From contig JANJXE010000128.1 in the NCBI GenBank assembly GCA_024709185.1, positions 1 through 18,707 on the forward strand: a DNA stretch of 18,707 bases. Reading direction: 5' to 3'. Positions within the stretch are counted from its first letter, which is position 1; every line of letters starts with the position of its first letter. Of the stretch, positions 1 through 7,950 are shown in pieces. The notes beneath the pieces are model-generated. The model saw only the letters and a list, made by a program, of their open reading frames with translations, did not search any database and had not been told where the DNA came from. A program made the translations under genes and the position numbers. This DNA is from Paludibacter sp. GTDB taxonomy: Bacteria > Bacteroidota > Bacteroidia > Bacteroidales > Paludibacteraceae.

Positions 1-1
1 T

Positions 2-88
2 TCCTCAGTGAAAGTTGTCATAATTCCTACTGATGAAGAATACATGATTGCCTACGATACACAGGAAATCGCAGGCCGGCAGGTATAA
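2..88 (+). CDS. ackA: Acetate kinase, C-terminal end only (partial)
   Basis: The window opens inside a plus-strand reading frame that runs 28 codons to a TAA at 86-88. The tail reads VKVVIIPTDEEYMIAYDT, which resembles the conserved end of acetate kinase (E. coli ends with a stretch like LVIPTNEELVIAQD). Acetate kinase makes ATP and acetate from acetyl phosphate and is a normal fermentative enzyme in this phylum. The catalytic part lies outside the window, so the call rests only on this C-terminal signature. It converges on pgl with 46 bp between the stop codons. No clear terminator is visible in that gap. The presence of a coding end is fairly secure; the identity is likely but not proven. 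Confidence 0.68.
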   Translation, partial: SSVKVVIIPTDEEYMIAYDTQEIAGRQV

Positions 89-134
89 ATAAGTTGGATA
101 TTCAGCTGCAGTAAAGATGCTGCAGTAAGTGAAC

Positions 135-866
135 TTACAACTTACATGCTGCTGCCTTATCCAGATAAAATTCTGTATTTCCGGTCTTGTCATGAACGTG
201 CGAGGCCGGAAATTTTTTTGCTTCTTCAGATTGTCCCACAATAGTCGCAACGATATCGGCCTTGTCACTTCCTGTAATCATAAACACCACCTGCTCAGCA
301 GCATTAATAACAGGACCTGTGAGGGTAATTCGTTTTTGACCGCTTACCGGGTGTGTAGCCACTTCCACCGATTTTAGTGAAGTAAGCAATTCCAACTGGT
401 CGGGGAAGATAGATGCGGTATGTCCATCGTTACCCATTCCCAGTAAAATGAGATCGAAAACCGGAATGCCTTCATGAGCCGGCAGGTTGTGGTGAAGCAG
501 TTCAGCATAGCGGGTAGCCTCTATATCCGGAATATCTTCTCCCTTCATCCTGAAAATATTTTCAATTGGGATGAATGAGTAGTGCAGCAGGGCATCGTAG
601 GTCATTCCAAAATTGCTTTCAGCATGATCAGGTGCTACGCAACGTTCATCAACCCAATACAGACGGATGGTTTCCCATGGAATGCCTGTACTGTATTCTT
701 CACTGGCCATCAAACGAAATAAGGCTTTCGGGGTAGAGCCACCCGAAACCGCAATGGAAAGTGCTTTACCCGATTGGGCATGTTGTTGAGCTTTTGCTTC
801 AATGAGATTTGCCACACCACGGGCAACCGATTCTGAATCGTCGAATATTTGTGTTTTGTAGTTCAT
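135..866 (-). CDS. pgl: 6-phosphogluconolactonase
   Basis: This 243-residue cytosolic enzyme hydrolyses 6-phosphogluconolactone, the product of Zwf, to 6-phosphogluconate in the oxidative pentose phosphate pathway. The family motifs are in order: SGGSTPK at about residues 41-47 (phosphate binding), WVDER at 71-75, and GMGNDGHTAS at 143-152, the strongest signature of the glucosamine-6-phosphate isomerase/6PGL fold. The length is normal for bacterial Pgl. It lies 58 bp downstream of zwf on the same strand, the usual pairing. An inverted repeat with a T-run sits in that spacer, so its expression relative to zwf may be tuned. The 6-phosphogluconate dehydrogenase gene that often accompanies the pair is not in this window. 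Confidence 0.95.
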   Translation of the reverse strand: MNYKTQIFDDSESVARGVANLIEAKAQQHAQSGKALSIAVSGGSTPKALFRLMASEEYSTGIPWETIRLYWVDERCVAPDHAESNFGMTYDALLHYSFIPIENIFRMKGEDIPDIEATRYAELLHHNLPAHEGIPVFDLILLGMGNDGHTASIFPDQLELLTSLKSVEVATHPVSGQKRITLTGPVINAAEQVVFMITGSDKADIVATIVGQSEEAKKFPASHVHDKTGNTEFYLDKAAACKL

Positions 867-879
867 TGTTTGTAGAAGT

Positions 880-908
880 AAAAACCGGAAGTCAGAAAAG
901 CTTCCGGT
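880..908 (-). terminator. Hairpin plus T-run between zwf and pgl
   Basis: On the minus strand a perfect 8-bp stem (ACCGGAAG / CTTCCGGT, plus-strand arms 884-891 and 901-908) encloses a 9-nt loop and runs into five T residues. This is the form of a short intrinsic terminator or attenuator. It lies 16 bp past the zwf stop and 17 bp before the pgl start, so it would thin out rather than separate transcription if the two genes share an mRNA. Whether it terminates is not shown by sequence alone. Confidence 0.5.
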
Positions 909-924
909 ATGTAAAGTACGTGTA

Positions 925-2430
925 TTATTCGCCGGGCTCGCGCCATTTCAGATAACTGTCTCCAAAAAGATGATTCGCCTCATGTGGACCCCAGGTATTG
1001 CATTCGTAGAAATAAAGCGGGATATCAGGATTAATCTTCCATGCCTGTATAATCGGGTCGACAAATTTCCAACTGGCCTTCACGGCATCAGCGCGGGCAT
1101 AGAGTGTCGAATCGCCCACCATGCAATCAAGCAGCAGTCTTTCGTACGCTTCCGGAATTTTCGCTTCTGCCAGATCGGCATATTTAAACGCCATTTCCAC
1201 GTTGTGTACTTTGTATCCTGCCCCCGGAATTTTCATCCCGAAATCGATAGCCACACCCGCATCGGGATGGATGCGCAGGATAATCATATTGTTGGGCTGG
1301 GTAAGACAGAGTTGCTTAAACAGCTGATGAGGAGCGTGTTTCAGGTGTATGACCACTTCGGTGACCCGTGCAGGGAGATGTTTTCCGGTACGAATATAGA
1401 AAGGAACATCGCCCCAGCGCCAGTTGTCGATAAACGCTTTTATAGCAACATAGGTTTCCGTTTTTGAATTGGGAGCCACACCCTGTTCCTGTCGGTATCC
1501 CGGATGCATCTTGTCGCCCACTTGCGTGGCAATGTACTGACCCCGCACAACCTGTTGTGCCACTTCACTGCCTTTAATAGGGCGTAAAGCCTGCAGCACC
1601 TTAACGGTCTCGTTACGGATAGAATCGGAATCGAAGATAGCCGGTGGTTCCATAGCAACTACAGCCAACACCTGCAACAGGTGATTCTGAATCATATCGC
1701 GCATGGCACCCGAATCGTCGTAGTAGCCTCCGCGACCTCCCACACCAATTTTTTCAGCGGCAGTAATTTCCACCCTATCGATGTACTTACGGTTCCAGAT
1801 AGGCTCAAAAAAGCCATTGTAGAAGCGGGTAACCATGATGTTCTGAACCGTTTCCTTGCCCAGATAATGGTCGATTCGGTAAATCTGATCTTCGTTGAAA
1901 CCACTGTGCAGCTTTTTGTCGAGTTCAATAGCTGTATCGTAACTGTAACCAAACGGTTTTTCGACGATAATGCGTTTCCAGCCTTCCTCTTCTCTGTTCA
2001 AACCGTATTCCACAAGATTAGCGGCAACCGTTTCATAGAGGAAGGGAGGAATGGAGAAATAATAGATGATGTTGCGGTGAATCTCCAGCCGGTCGGTAAG
2101 CTCGTACAGGTAATCGCGCAAGCCTTCGAAATCGGAGCGTGTCTGGTTGTGTACTTTCTTATAGTACACCTGTTTCAAAAATTCACTCAGCTCATCAGCA
2201 TGAGCGGCAGCTTCTTTGGGAAGAAATTCACGGATAGCAGTTTCCACATCGTTGCGGTATGCAGCTTCGTCTTTTTCCTGACTTCCGGCCCCGGTTACAA
2301 TAAATTTTGAAGGCAGAAAGCCTCCGGTATAGAGTTGAAAAATAGCAGGTAACAGTTTACGACGGGCCAAATCCCCGTTCGATCCAAATATGACGAGCAC
2401 CTGATCTTCAATTTTCTTTTTTGAAAACAT
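925..2430 (-). CDS. zwf: Glucose-6-phosphate 1-dehydrogenase
   Basis: This 501-residue enzyme oxidises glucose 6-phosphate to 6-phosphogluconolactone with NAD(P)+, the entry step of the oxidative pentose phosphate pathway. The N-terminal dinucleotide-binding motif is GSNGDLARRK (residues 16-25), a variant of the common GASGDL form. EKPFG follows at 157-161, then the active-site signature RIDHYLGKE at 185-193 with the substrate-binding His188, and MIQNH with His250 as the probable catalytic base. Length is typical (about 480-510). The ATG at 2430 gives the family's usual N-terminus. It is followed by pgl on the same strand. The 135-bp region upstream holds a long inverted repeat that may be its operator. 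Confidence 0.97.
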   Translation of the reverse strand: MFSKKKIEDQVLVIFGSNGDLARRKLLPAIFQLYTGGFLPSKFIVTGAGSQEKDEAAYRNDVETAIREFLPKEAAAHADELSEFLKQVYYKKVHNQTRSDFEGLRDYLYELTDRLEIHRNIIYYFSIPPFLYETVAANLVEYGLNREEEGWKRIIVEKPFGYSYDTAIELDKKLHSGFNEDQIYRIDHYLGKETVQNIMVTRFYNGFFEPIWNRKYIDRVEITAAEKIGVGGRGGYYDDSGAMRDMIQNHLLQVLAVVAMEPPAIFDSDSIRNETVKVLQALRPIKGSEVAQQVVRGQYIATQVGDKMHPGYRQEQGVAPNSKTETYVAIKAFIDNWRWGDVPFYIRTGKHLPARVTEVVIHLKHAPHQLFKQLCLTQPNNMIILRIHPDAGVAIDFGMKIPGAGYKVHNVEMAFKYADLAEAKIPEAYERLLLDCMVGDSTLYARADAVKASWKFVDPIIQAWKINPDIPLYFYECNTWGPHEANHLFGDSYLKWREPGE

Positions 2431-2465
2431 CTGTATTGTTTTTTAGAATATTGTTTGCTTACTGC

Positions 2466-2503
2466 TGTAACAAACACTTTAACGCAGGTAAATGTTTGTT
2501 ACA
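2466..2503. promoter_or_regulatory. 11-bp inverted repeat upstream of zwf
   Basis: TGTAACAAACA at 2466-2476 and its exact reverse complement TGTTTGTTACA at 2493-2503 are separated by 16 bp. The element sits 36 bp upstream of the zwf start in the 135-bp gap between zwf and the M23 peptidase gene. It is not followed by a T-run, so it does not look like a terminator. It could be a two-half-site operator or a stem in the zwf leader RNA. No clear TAnnTTTG box could be placed beside it. No known regulator is claimed. Confidence 0.5.
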
Positions 2504-2565
2504 ACCGATAGCAATGTTAACGTAGTTGCGGGTTTTTACAGGATGGCAGGTTGGATACGAAAGGC

Positions 2566-3435
2566 TTAACGCACCCTGATACGCTGACCTACACGAAGTA
2601 CTTTTTTCGGAGAAATACCATTCAGACGGCAAAGTGCACGTATACTGGTTCCGTTGCGGGCTGCAATGCGACCCAGGTTATCGCCGCTTCTTATTTTATA
2701 GTATTTAGCAGCCGACATGGCTTTTACTTCCTTCTGATAATAGAATGAATCGTTTTTCGTAATCAGATATTCATGCATGAAAGGAAGGCCATTTTCGAAA
2801 TCAATTATCTTTTCCGGATTCATCGCATTTCCCAGAAAGCGAATCTCGTAATGCAGGTGCGATCCGGTGGAGCGACCTGTATTGCCTCCCAGACCAACCA
2901 CCTGGCCTGCTTCCACCAGTTGATCCAGCTCAACCAGAACATGCGAAAGATGTGCGTACACAGTCTCCAAACCGTTATCGTGACGAACAACCACATAATG
3001 GCCATAGCCGCGTCGGTCGTAATCAGTAATACGAACTTTTCCTGAAAAAGAAGAGCGAACCGAATCGCCGGTTTGTAACTTTATATCGGTGCCGTAATGG
3101 TAGCGATAGCGTCGGGGGCCGAATTTGGATGTTATTGCACCTGTTACCGGAACAATAAATTGAGAAAGATCGATGCGAACCGAGTCGGGCAAGCTGTCGA
3201 TGGGCATCTTATAGGGATTGAGTTTGGTACTTGTCCAGATGTTGTTGTAAATATCACCTGCAGGATGATTTTCCATCAGGTCATCCGTCTCATCGATCAG
3301 AAACTGCTTATAAACAGTTGTTGTGTCTTTGGCAGGAAGAGGCGGGACTTTTTTGTCTTTATCGTTGGCCGATACCGACAAATTGATGAAGGTAATGAAA
3401 AGAGCTGCAAGAATGTATTTAAAACAAAAAGTCAT
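2566..3435 (-). CDS. Secreted M23 endopeptidase with C-terminal LysM domain
   Basis: This 289-residue protein starts with a signal peptide (hydrophobic stretch about residues 6-22, ending VSA). A lysostaphin-type M23 zinc endopeptidase domain covers about 98-212: the HYGTD motif gives His113 and Asp117, and SHLHYE gives His193 and His195, so the zinc ligands and catalytic His are all present and the enzyme should be active rather than an EnvC-like degenerate form. A single LysM peptidoglycan-binding repeat closes the protein (about 245-289, YYKIRSGDNLGRIA). It probably cuts peptidoglycan cross-links in the periplasm. It lies 25 bp downstream of ndk on the same strand and may share its transcript. 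The domain order M23 then LysM is the reverse of the common LysM-M23 order. Confidence 0.9.
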   Translation of the reverse strand: MTFCFKYILAALFITFINLSVSANDKDKKVPPLPAKDTTTVYKQFLIDETDDLMENHPAGDIYNNIWTSTKLNPYKMPIDSLPDSVRIDLSQFIVPVTGAITSKFGPRRYRYHYGTDIKLQTGDSVRSSFSGKVRITDYDRRGYGHYVVVRHDNGLETVYAHLSHVLVELDQLVEAGQVVGLGGNTGRSTGSHLHYEIRFLGNAMNPEKIIDFENGLPFMHEYLITKNDSFYYQKEVKAMSAAKYYKIRSGDNLGRIAARNGTSIRALCRLNGISPKKVLRVGQRIRVR

Positions 3436-3460
3436 GTGAAAGTGGCTTTAGTATGTATGC

Positions 3461-3922
3461 TTATAATTCGTCGTTCGCGTATAAAAATTCCAGCTGATAC
3501 TGATTAAACTCAAAGACCTCATCGTTATTGAAAAAGCGGGCCATCTCAATGGCGGCTGTTTCGACCGAGTCGGAAGCGTGAACGATATTTTCCTGTACAC
3601 TCATACTGTAATCACCCCGGATGGTACCGGGAGGAGCCTGCCTTCCGTTGGTAGGCCCTGCCATTGCACGTACTACCTGAACTGCATCAATTCCTTTCCA
3701 GCAACACACGATAACCGGACTGGCCTCCATCGAGTCTTTAATTCGCTTAAAGAAAGGCTTTTCCACCAGATGAGCATAATGCTCCCGCAGTATGTCATCG
3801 GTAAGCTGCATCATTTTCATCCCACACAGTTGCAATCCCTTTCGTTCGAAGCGGTGAATCACTTCACCGATGAGTCCGCGTTGCAGACAGCAGGGTTTTA
3901 AAATGACCAGTGTTTTTTCCAT
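3461..3922 (-). CDS. ndk: Nucleoside diphosphate kinase
   Basis: This 153-residue enzyme transfers the gamma phosphate between nucleoside triphosphates and diphosphates through a phosphohistidine. The active-site signature NIVHASDS carries catalytic His115, and the Kpn-loop region (AMAGPTNGRQAPPGTIRGD) is intact. The N-terminal motif is LVILKPCCLQRG, where the family usually has KPDA; a Cys after the KP pair is, from memory, common in Bacteroidales Ndk and not a defect. Length is slightly above the 140-150 usual. A TAnnTTTG box lies about 40 bp upstream, so it is probably transcribed on its own start after recG, with the M23 gene 25 bp downstream. Confidence 0.96.
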   Translation of the reverse strand: MEKTLVILKPCCLQRGLIGEVIHRFERKGLQLCGMKMMQLTDDILREHYAHLVEKPFFKRIKDSMEASPVIVCCWKGIDAVQVVRAMAGPTNGRQAPPGTIRGDYSMSVQENIVHASDSVETAAIEMARFFNNDEVFEFNQYQLEFLYANDEL

Positions 3923-3959
3923 GATGTTCAGAAAAAAGTGTTGAAAAAATTTCGCCGTT

Positions 3960-3967
3960 CAAAAGTA
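3960..3967 (-). promoter_or_regulatory. Bacteroidetes -7 box for ndk
   Basis: On the minus strand TACTTTTG matches the Bacteroidetes -7 consensus TAnnTTTG, placed 37 bp before the ndk ATG in the 82-bp recG-ndk gap. A run of nine T residues lies immediately upstream on that strand. No good -33 TTTG box was found, so the call rests on the -7 match and position. Confidence 0.5.
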
Positions 3968-4004
3968 AAAAAAAAGTTCCTATCGGGAAAGCCCTTTTTT
4001 CATT

Positions 4005-6104
4005 TTAACTTATATTTCCCCAGTTTACGGTAGATTGTTTAAGCTTTTTTAGTTGATAGGCCATCAGGCGGTTGATTTCTTTTTCCAGCCGGGGATCTTC
4101 TTCCAGGATTTCCATAGCTGTATTTCGTGCTATCTCGAGCATACGGCTGTCGCGCACCAAATCGGCAATTTTCAATTCGAAGGGCATGCCGCTTTGCTGT
4201 GTTCCTTCCATATCGCCGGGGCCCCTCAGTTGCAGGTCGGCCTCCGAAATTTCGAACCCATCGTTGGTGCGGGTCATAATCTCCATGCGCTTACGTGTAT
4301 CGCTGGCGAGTTTAAAACCAGTGAGCAGGATGCAGTACGATTGCTCGGCTCCACGGCCCACACGCCCCCGCAACTGGTGGAGCTGCGACAAACCGAAACG
4401 TTCGGCATTTTCGATAATCATCACACTGGCGTTCGGTACATTTACACCTACTTCTATCACGGTGGTGGCCACCATGATGTGCATCCGGCCGGCAGCGAAT
4501 TCCTGCATCTGGTATTCCTTTTCGGCCGGTTTCAGCTTACCGTGCACCATGCTGATGCGAAGTTCCGGAAAGGTTTCGCGAAAATAAGCATAACCCTCGG
4601 TGACATTTTGTAAATCCATTTTCTCCGACTCCTGAATCAGCGGATACACCACATACACCTGCCTTCCCGCCTGTATTTGCTTGTAGATAAATCCATTCAG
4701 CGCCTGCCGTTTGTTTTCGTAGTAGTGGAAAGTCTGTACCGGCTTTCGACCCGGAGGCAGCTCGTCGATTACCGAAACGCTCAGGTCACCATACAGCGTC
4801 ATGGCCAGTGTGCGCGGAATAGGCGTAGCGGTCATCACCAGGATATGCGGCGGCTGCACATTCTTGCGCCACAACTTCGAGCGTTGTTCCACCCCGAAGC
4901 GGTGCTGTTCGTCGATTACAACCAGTCCCAGGTTGAGAAACTGTACAGGATCTTCAATAAGTGCATGTGTCCCGATCAGAATGTGCAATTCGCCGGAACG
5001 CAGCGATGCATGCAACTCTTCGCGGGCTTTGGGGCGGGTGGAACCGGTGAGTAACGAAACCTTTACGCCCGAATCGCGTACCAGGCTGCGAATGGTTTCG
5101 AAGTGCTGCGATGCCAGAATTTCGGTAGGAGCCATAATACAAGCCTGGTATCCATTGTCAATAGCGATAAGCATCGACATAAGTGCCACCAGTGTCTTAC
5201 CGCTACCCACATCGCCCTGCAACAAGCGGTTCATTTGCTTTCCGCCCGACATATCGGCATGGATTTCCTTAATTACCCGCTTCTGGGCATTGGTAAGTTC
5301 AAAAGGCAGGTAATCCGAATAAAATGTATGAAAGAAATGCCCGACCTTTTTCATCACAAAGCCTTTTACATTCATCTCCCGCCATTTGGTTTGCTGCAGA
5401 ATGTTGAGCTGCACATACAGCAATTCCTCAAACTTCAGCCGTTGCCGGGCTTTGTTGAGAGCATGAGCATTTTTAGGGAAGTGGATATTGATGAGGGCCT
5501 CGGTGAGGTTCATCAACGAATATTTTTTCAGCAGATAGGCTGGCAGGGTTTCGGGCACACCCCCTTGCAGGTGAGGCAGCAGGGCCTGCATGATTTTCTG
5601 AACCGCTTTCGAATTCAGAAAACCGCTTTTCATCTTTTCAGTAGTGTTGTAATACGGCTGCAGTCCCATCGTTTCCGGAGGAGGCAGTTGCGAGGGAAGA
5701 TCGATTTCGGGATGCAGCAGGTTGAATTTTCCGTTAAAAAACGACGGTCGGCCAAAAACGACATACTCAACACCGGTCTTGTATTTCTCAATTACGAACT
5801 TAATCCCCTGAAACCACACCAGTTCCAACGTTCGTTTCCCGTCGGTAAAAATGGCCGTAAGTCGCTGATTGCGCCCTTCACCTGCCTTGTCGAACCGTAA
5901 AATCTGTCCTTTCAGTTGGATGAAAGGCATATTCTCGGCAATTTCGTGTATGTAGTAAAAGCGGCTGCGGTCGATGTATTTGTAAGGATAATGGCGTACC
6001 AGATCTTCTGCAGAACGGATATCGAGTTCCCGGGCGAAAAGTTCCGCTTTTTTGGGACCCACGCCGGGCAGAAATTTGATATCAATCGCCGCAAGTACTC
6101 CCAT
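4005..6104 (-). CDS. recG: ATP-dependent DNA helicase RecG
   Basis: This 699-residue superfamily 2 helicase remodels stalled forks and branch-migrates Holliday junctions during repair. The N-terminal wedge/OB region opens with a helix-hairpin-like FLPGVGPKKAELF (about 11-23). Helicase motifs follow in order: Walker A GDVGSGKT (297-304), the RecG-type DEQH box (398-401), TATPIPRT (425-432), and motif VI QLRGRVGRG (577-585). Length matches the usual 680-700. It starts one base after the ispD stop (TGATATG), so the two are almost certainly co-transcribed and may be translationally coupled. An alternative ATG overlapping the ispD stop opens a different frame and is not used. Confidence 0.97.
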   Translation of the reverse strand: MGVLAAIDIKFLPGVGPKKAELFARELDIRSAEDLVRHYPYKYIDRSRFYYIHEIAENMPFIQLKGQILRFDKAGEGRNQRLTAIFTDGKRTLELVWFQGIKFVIEKYKTGVEYVVFGRPSFFNGKFNLLHPEIDLPSQLPPPETMGLQPYYNTTEKMKSGFLNSKAVQKIMQALLPHLQGGVPETLPAYLLKKYSLMNLTEALINIHFPKNAHALNKARQRLKFEELLYVQLNILQQTKWREMNVKGFVMKKVGHFFHTFYSDYLPFELTNAQKRVIKEIHADMSGGKQMNRLLQGDVGSGKTLVALMSMLIAIDNGYQACIMAPTEILASQHFETIRSLVRDSGVKVSLLTGSTRPKAREELHASLRSGELHILIGTHALIEDPVQFLNLGLVVIDEQHRFGVEQRSKLWRKNVQPPHILVMTATPIPRTLAMTLYGDLSVSVIDELPPGRKPVQTFHYYENKRQALNGFIYKQIQAGRQVYVVYPLIQESEKMDLQNVTEGYAYFRETFPELRISMVHGKLKPAEKEYQMQEFAAGRMHIMVATTVIEVGVNVPNASVMIIENAERFGLSQLHQLRGRVGRGAEQSYCILLTGFKLASDTRKRMEIMTRTNDGFEISEADLQLRGPGDMEGTQQSGMPFELKIADLVRDSRMLEIARNTAMEILEEDPRLEKEINRLMAYQLKKLKQSTVNWGNIS

Positions 6105-6105
6105 A

Positions 6106-6783
6106 TCAATGGTGTTTTAACAGAACTTCAGCATACAATAAATCACCTGGAGTGGTTATTTTAATGTTTTCGGGATTACCTGCAACCAGTGTTACCGAAT
6201 GTCCAAAGGCCTCCACTACCGAAGCATCGTCCGTAAAAACATCCGAAAACTCTTGGTTATAGGCGCTTTTAAGGAGGCTTGTTTCAAAAACCTGAGGAGT
6301 CTGCACCAGCTTGTACTGCTTTCGGTCCACGGCAATACTACCTGTATCGGTTAGCTGGCGGATGCTTTCCACAGCATCGGTTACTGGTATTGCAGCACCT
6401 GTTTCTTCGGCAGCGGTGAAACAAGCGGAAAGCGTGTCAACCGAGGCCAGGGGACGCACCCCATCGTGTACAGCGGTTAGTCCTTCGTCGGGAGCAGCTT
6501 CCAGACCATTTTTGACAGAGAAAAAACGCGTCTTTCCGCCCGAAATCACCTGGTGCCCGATGGTAAACTGATGTTCAGTGCAGAGTTGTTTCCAGTATGC
6601 CTGTTGACTTTCAGGAAGTACCAGGATAATGTTGCATCCGGAATCGAACCGGTGGAAGAGTTCCAGCGTGTGCATCAACACCGGACGGCCTTTCAGAGGC
6701 AAAAACTGCTTCGGGATAAAGCTGTTCATGCGTTCTCCCTTTCCACCAGCCACAATAATAACGGTACGCCTTTTGCTAATCAT
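6106..6783 (-). CDS. ispD: 2-C-methyl-D-erythritol 4-phosphate cytidylyltransferase
   Basis: This 225-residue enzyme joins CTP and methylerythritol 4-phosphate, the third step of the MEP isoprenoid pathway. Visible motifs: the nucleotide-binding VAGGKGERM (11-19) with Arg18, IPKQFLPL (23-30) with Lys25, AVHDGVRP (104-111), TPQVF (162-166), TDDASVVE (184-191) and [14 protein letters not shown] (202-215) with Lys208, which lines up with the conserved catalytic Lys of E. coli IspD. Length is typical (about 220-235). It leads a minus-strand unit with recG one base downstream. A good -7 box lies 24 bp upstream in the divergent region shared with the SPOR-folE unit. Confidence 0.96.
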   Translation of the reverse strand: MISKRRTVIIVAGGKGERMNSFIPKQFLPLKGRPVLMHTLELFHRFDSGCNIILVLPESQQAYWKQLCTEHQFTIGHQVISGGKTRFFSVKNGLEAAPDEGLTAVHDGVRPLASVDTLSACFTAAEETGAAIPVTDAVESIRQLTDTGSIAVDRKQYKLVQTPQVFETSLLKSAYNQEFSDVFTDDASVVEAFGHSVTLVAGNPENIKITTPGDLLYAEVLLKHH

Positions 6784-6806
6784 CGCGCTTGTTTTTGTTT
6801 TAAAAA

Positions 6807-6814
6807 CAAAAGTA
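6807..6814 (-). promoter_or_regulatory. Bacteroidetes -7 box for ispD-recG
   Basis: TACTTTTG on the minus strand is an exact TAnnTTTG match, placed 23 bp before the ispD ATG in a 95-bp AT-rich divergent intergenic region. This would give a very short leader. The -33 element is weak. Confidence 0.5.
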
Positions 6815-6850
6815 ATAAAAATAAACCGTAGTTTTAATCACAACATTTCG

Positions 6851-6858
6851 TAACTTTG
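6851..6858 (+). promoter_or_regulatory. Bacteroidetes -7 box for the SPOR-folE unit
   Basis: TAACTTTG is an exact TAnnTTTG match, 20 bp before the ATG of the SPOR-domain gene and about 36 bp from the opposite-strand ispD box, forming a compact divergent promoter. The expected -33 position holds only a T-rich stretch (GTTTTAA near 6831). Transcription would begin a few bases before the start codon. Confidence 0.55.
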
Positions 6859-6878
6859 CATTTGAAAACGATACAAGT

Positions 6879-7352
6879 ATGAAGTATTTAACAGCTGTTT
6901 TGTGCCTGGTTAGTCTTACACTGCCTTTGATAGCTCAGGAAGCCACTGTTCCCGAAACGAAAAAAAACACATTTGAAATCATCTCATCACGCGACAGCAT
7001 CAGTGGTGGAACCGTTACGGTGCATCAGGATAAGCGTATTGAGCGTATTGTATCTGACAATGCTGCAGGTGCAGGTGCAATAACTCATGGTTACCGCGTG
7101 CAGGTTTTTTCGAGCAATGTGCAACGTACTGCCAAAGAGGAAGCATTTGCCCTCGAGCGCCGCTTAAAAGAATCGTTTCCCGATATAGGAGTGTATGTTA
7201 CCTACAGTTCACCTTTCTGGAAAGTGCGAATTGGTAATTTTCAAACTACCGGGGAAGCCAGAGCGTTCACCGACGAGCTGCTGTATTTGTATCCACGATT
7301 AAGAAGTACAACTTACACGGTTCGCGACCGTATTATCATCACCGGAAAATAA
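6879..7352 (+). CDS. Secreted SPOR-domain protein
   Basis: This 157-residue protein begins with a signal peptide (hydrophobic about 4-18, probable cleavage after the LIAQ region). A polar linker follows (about 20-68), then a C-terminal SPOR domain (about 70-142), recognised by GYRVQVFSS at its start, a helix with [11 protein letters not shown], and [10 protein letters not shown] with the paired strand and EARAF helix. SPOR domains bind peptidoglycan that lacks stem peptides, usually at division sites, so it is likely a periplasmic or surface wall-binding protein. It sits 4 bp before folE. From memory this small SPOR gene beside folE is common in Bacteroidales, often after tpiA, which is absent here. 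Its exact role is unknown. Confidence 0.85.
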   Translation: MKYLTAVLCLVSLTLPLIAQEATVPETKKNTFEIISSRDSISGGTVTVHQDKRIERIVSDNAAGAGAITHGYRVQVFSSNVQRTAKEEAFALERRLKESFPDIGVYVTYSSPFWKVRIGNFQTTGEARAFTDELLYLYPRLRSTTYTVRDRIIITGK

Positions 7353-7356
7353 AATT

Positions 7357-7950
7357 ATGGATTTTAACCCGATAACAATTGCTCCTTTCGACGAAGAGAA
7401 GACTGCTCAGATTGCTCACCATTACAAGGAAATCATCCGCTTGCTGGGCGAAGATCCTGATCGGGAGGGGCTGCTTAAATCGCCCGAACGGGTGGCCAAA
7501 GCGATGCAGTTTTTAGTGAGTGGCTACGAACAGGAACCTAAGGATATCCTGCAATCGGCCATGTTTACCGAGGACTACCGCCAGATGGTGATTGTGAAGG
7601 ATATTGATTTTTATTCGATGTGCGAGCACCATATGTTGCCATTTTTTGGCAAAGCGCATGTTGCCTATATCCCCAATCATAAAATTACGGGATTAAGTAA
7701 AATAGCACGTATTGTTGAAGTGTATGCCCGCCGTATGCAGGTACAGGAACGCATGACTACGCAAATTAAGGAATGTATTCAGGAGACACTTAATCCATTG
7801 GGCGTGATGGTCATTCTGGAAGCACAGCATTTATGTATGCAAATGCGGGGGGTGCAAAAACAAAACTCCATTACCACGACCTCCGATTTTACAGGCGTGT
7901 TTCAACAGGCCAAAACCCGCGAGGAATTTATGAATCTGATTAAACGCTAG
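7357..7950 (+). CDS. folE: GTP cyclohydrolase I
   Basis: This 197-residue enzyme converts GTP to 7,8-dihydroneopterin triphosphate, the first step of tetrahydrofolate and, in many bacteria, queuosine precursor synthesis. The zinc site is intact: SMCEHH gives Cys89 and His92, and QHLCMQMRG gives Cys160; His91 corresponds to the catalytic His112 of E. coli. The ending [12 protein letters not shown] is the conserved substrate-binding segment. Length suits the type IA enzyme (190-220). It follows the SPOR gene by 4 bp, so both share a transcript. Its last 11 bp overlap the last 11 bp of the opposite-strand membrane protein gene, with no terminator between them. Confidence 0.97.
   Translation: MDFNPITIAPFDEEKTAQIAHHYKEIIRLLGEDPDREGLLKSPERVAKAMQFLVSGYEQEPKDILQSAMFTEDYRQMVIVKDIDFYSMCEHHMLPFFGKAHVAYIPNHKITGLSKIARIVEVYARRMQVQERMTTQIKECIQETLNPLGVMVILEAQHLCMQMRGVQKQNSITTTSDFTGVFQQAKTREEFMNLIKR

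Noticed and set aside
105..138. Direct repeat GCTGCAGTAA (105-114, 119-128) and small palindrome GTAAGT/ACTTAC (125-138) between ackA and pgl
   Set aside because: Both are short, the palindrome has a two-base loop, and there is no T-run, so neither supports a terminator or att site.
1681..2310. 209-codon plus-strand open frame opposite zwf
   Set aside because: It is antisense to a strongly supported gene, has no recognisable motif, and its composition looks like a mirror of the zwf codons.
3967..3992. Possible terminator after recG (short stem followed by nine Ts on the minus strand)
   Set aside because: The stem is only about 4 bp (TTCC/GGAA), too weak for an intrinsic terminator; the T-run more likely belongs to the ndk promoter region.
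5103..5900. 265-codon plus-strand open frame opposite recG
   Set aside because: Lies wholly within the RecG gene on the other strand, with no family motif and no promoter or start context.
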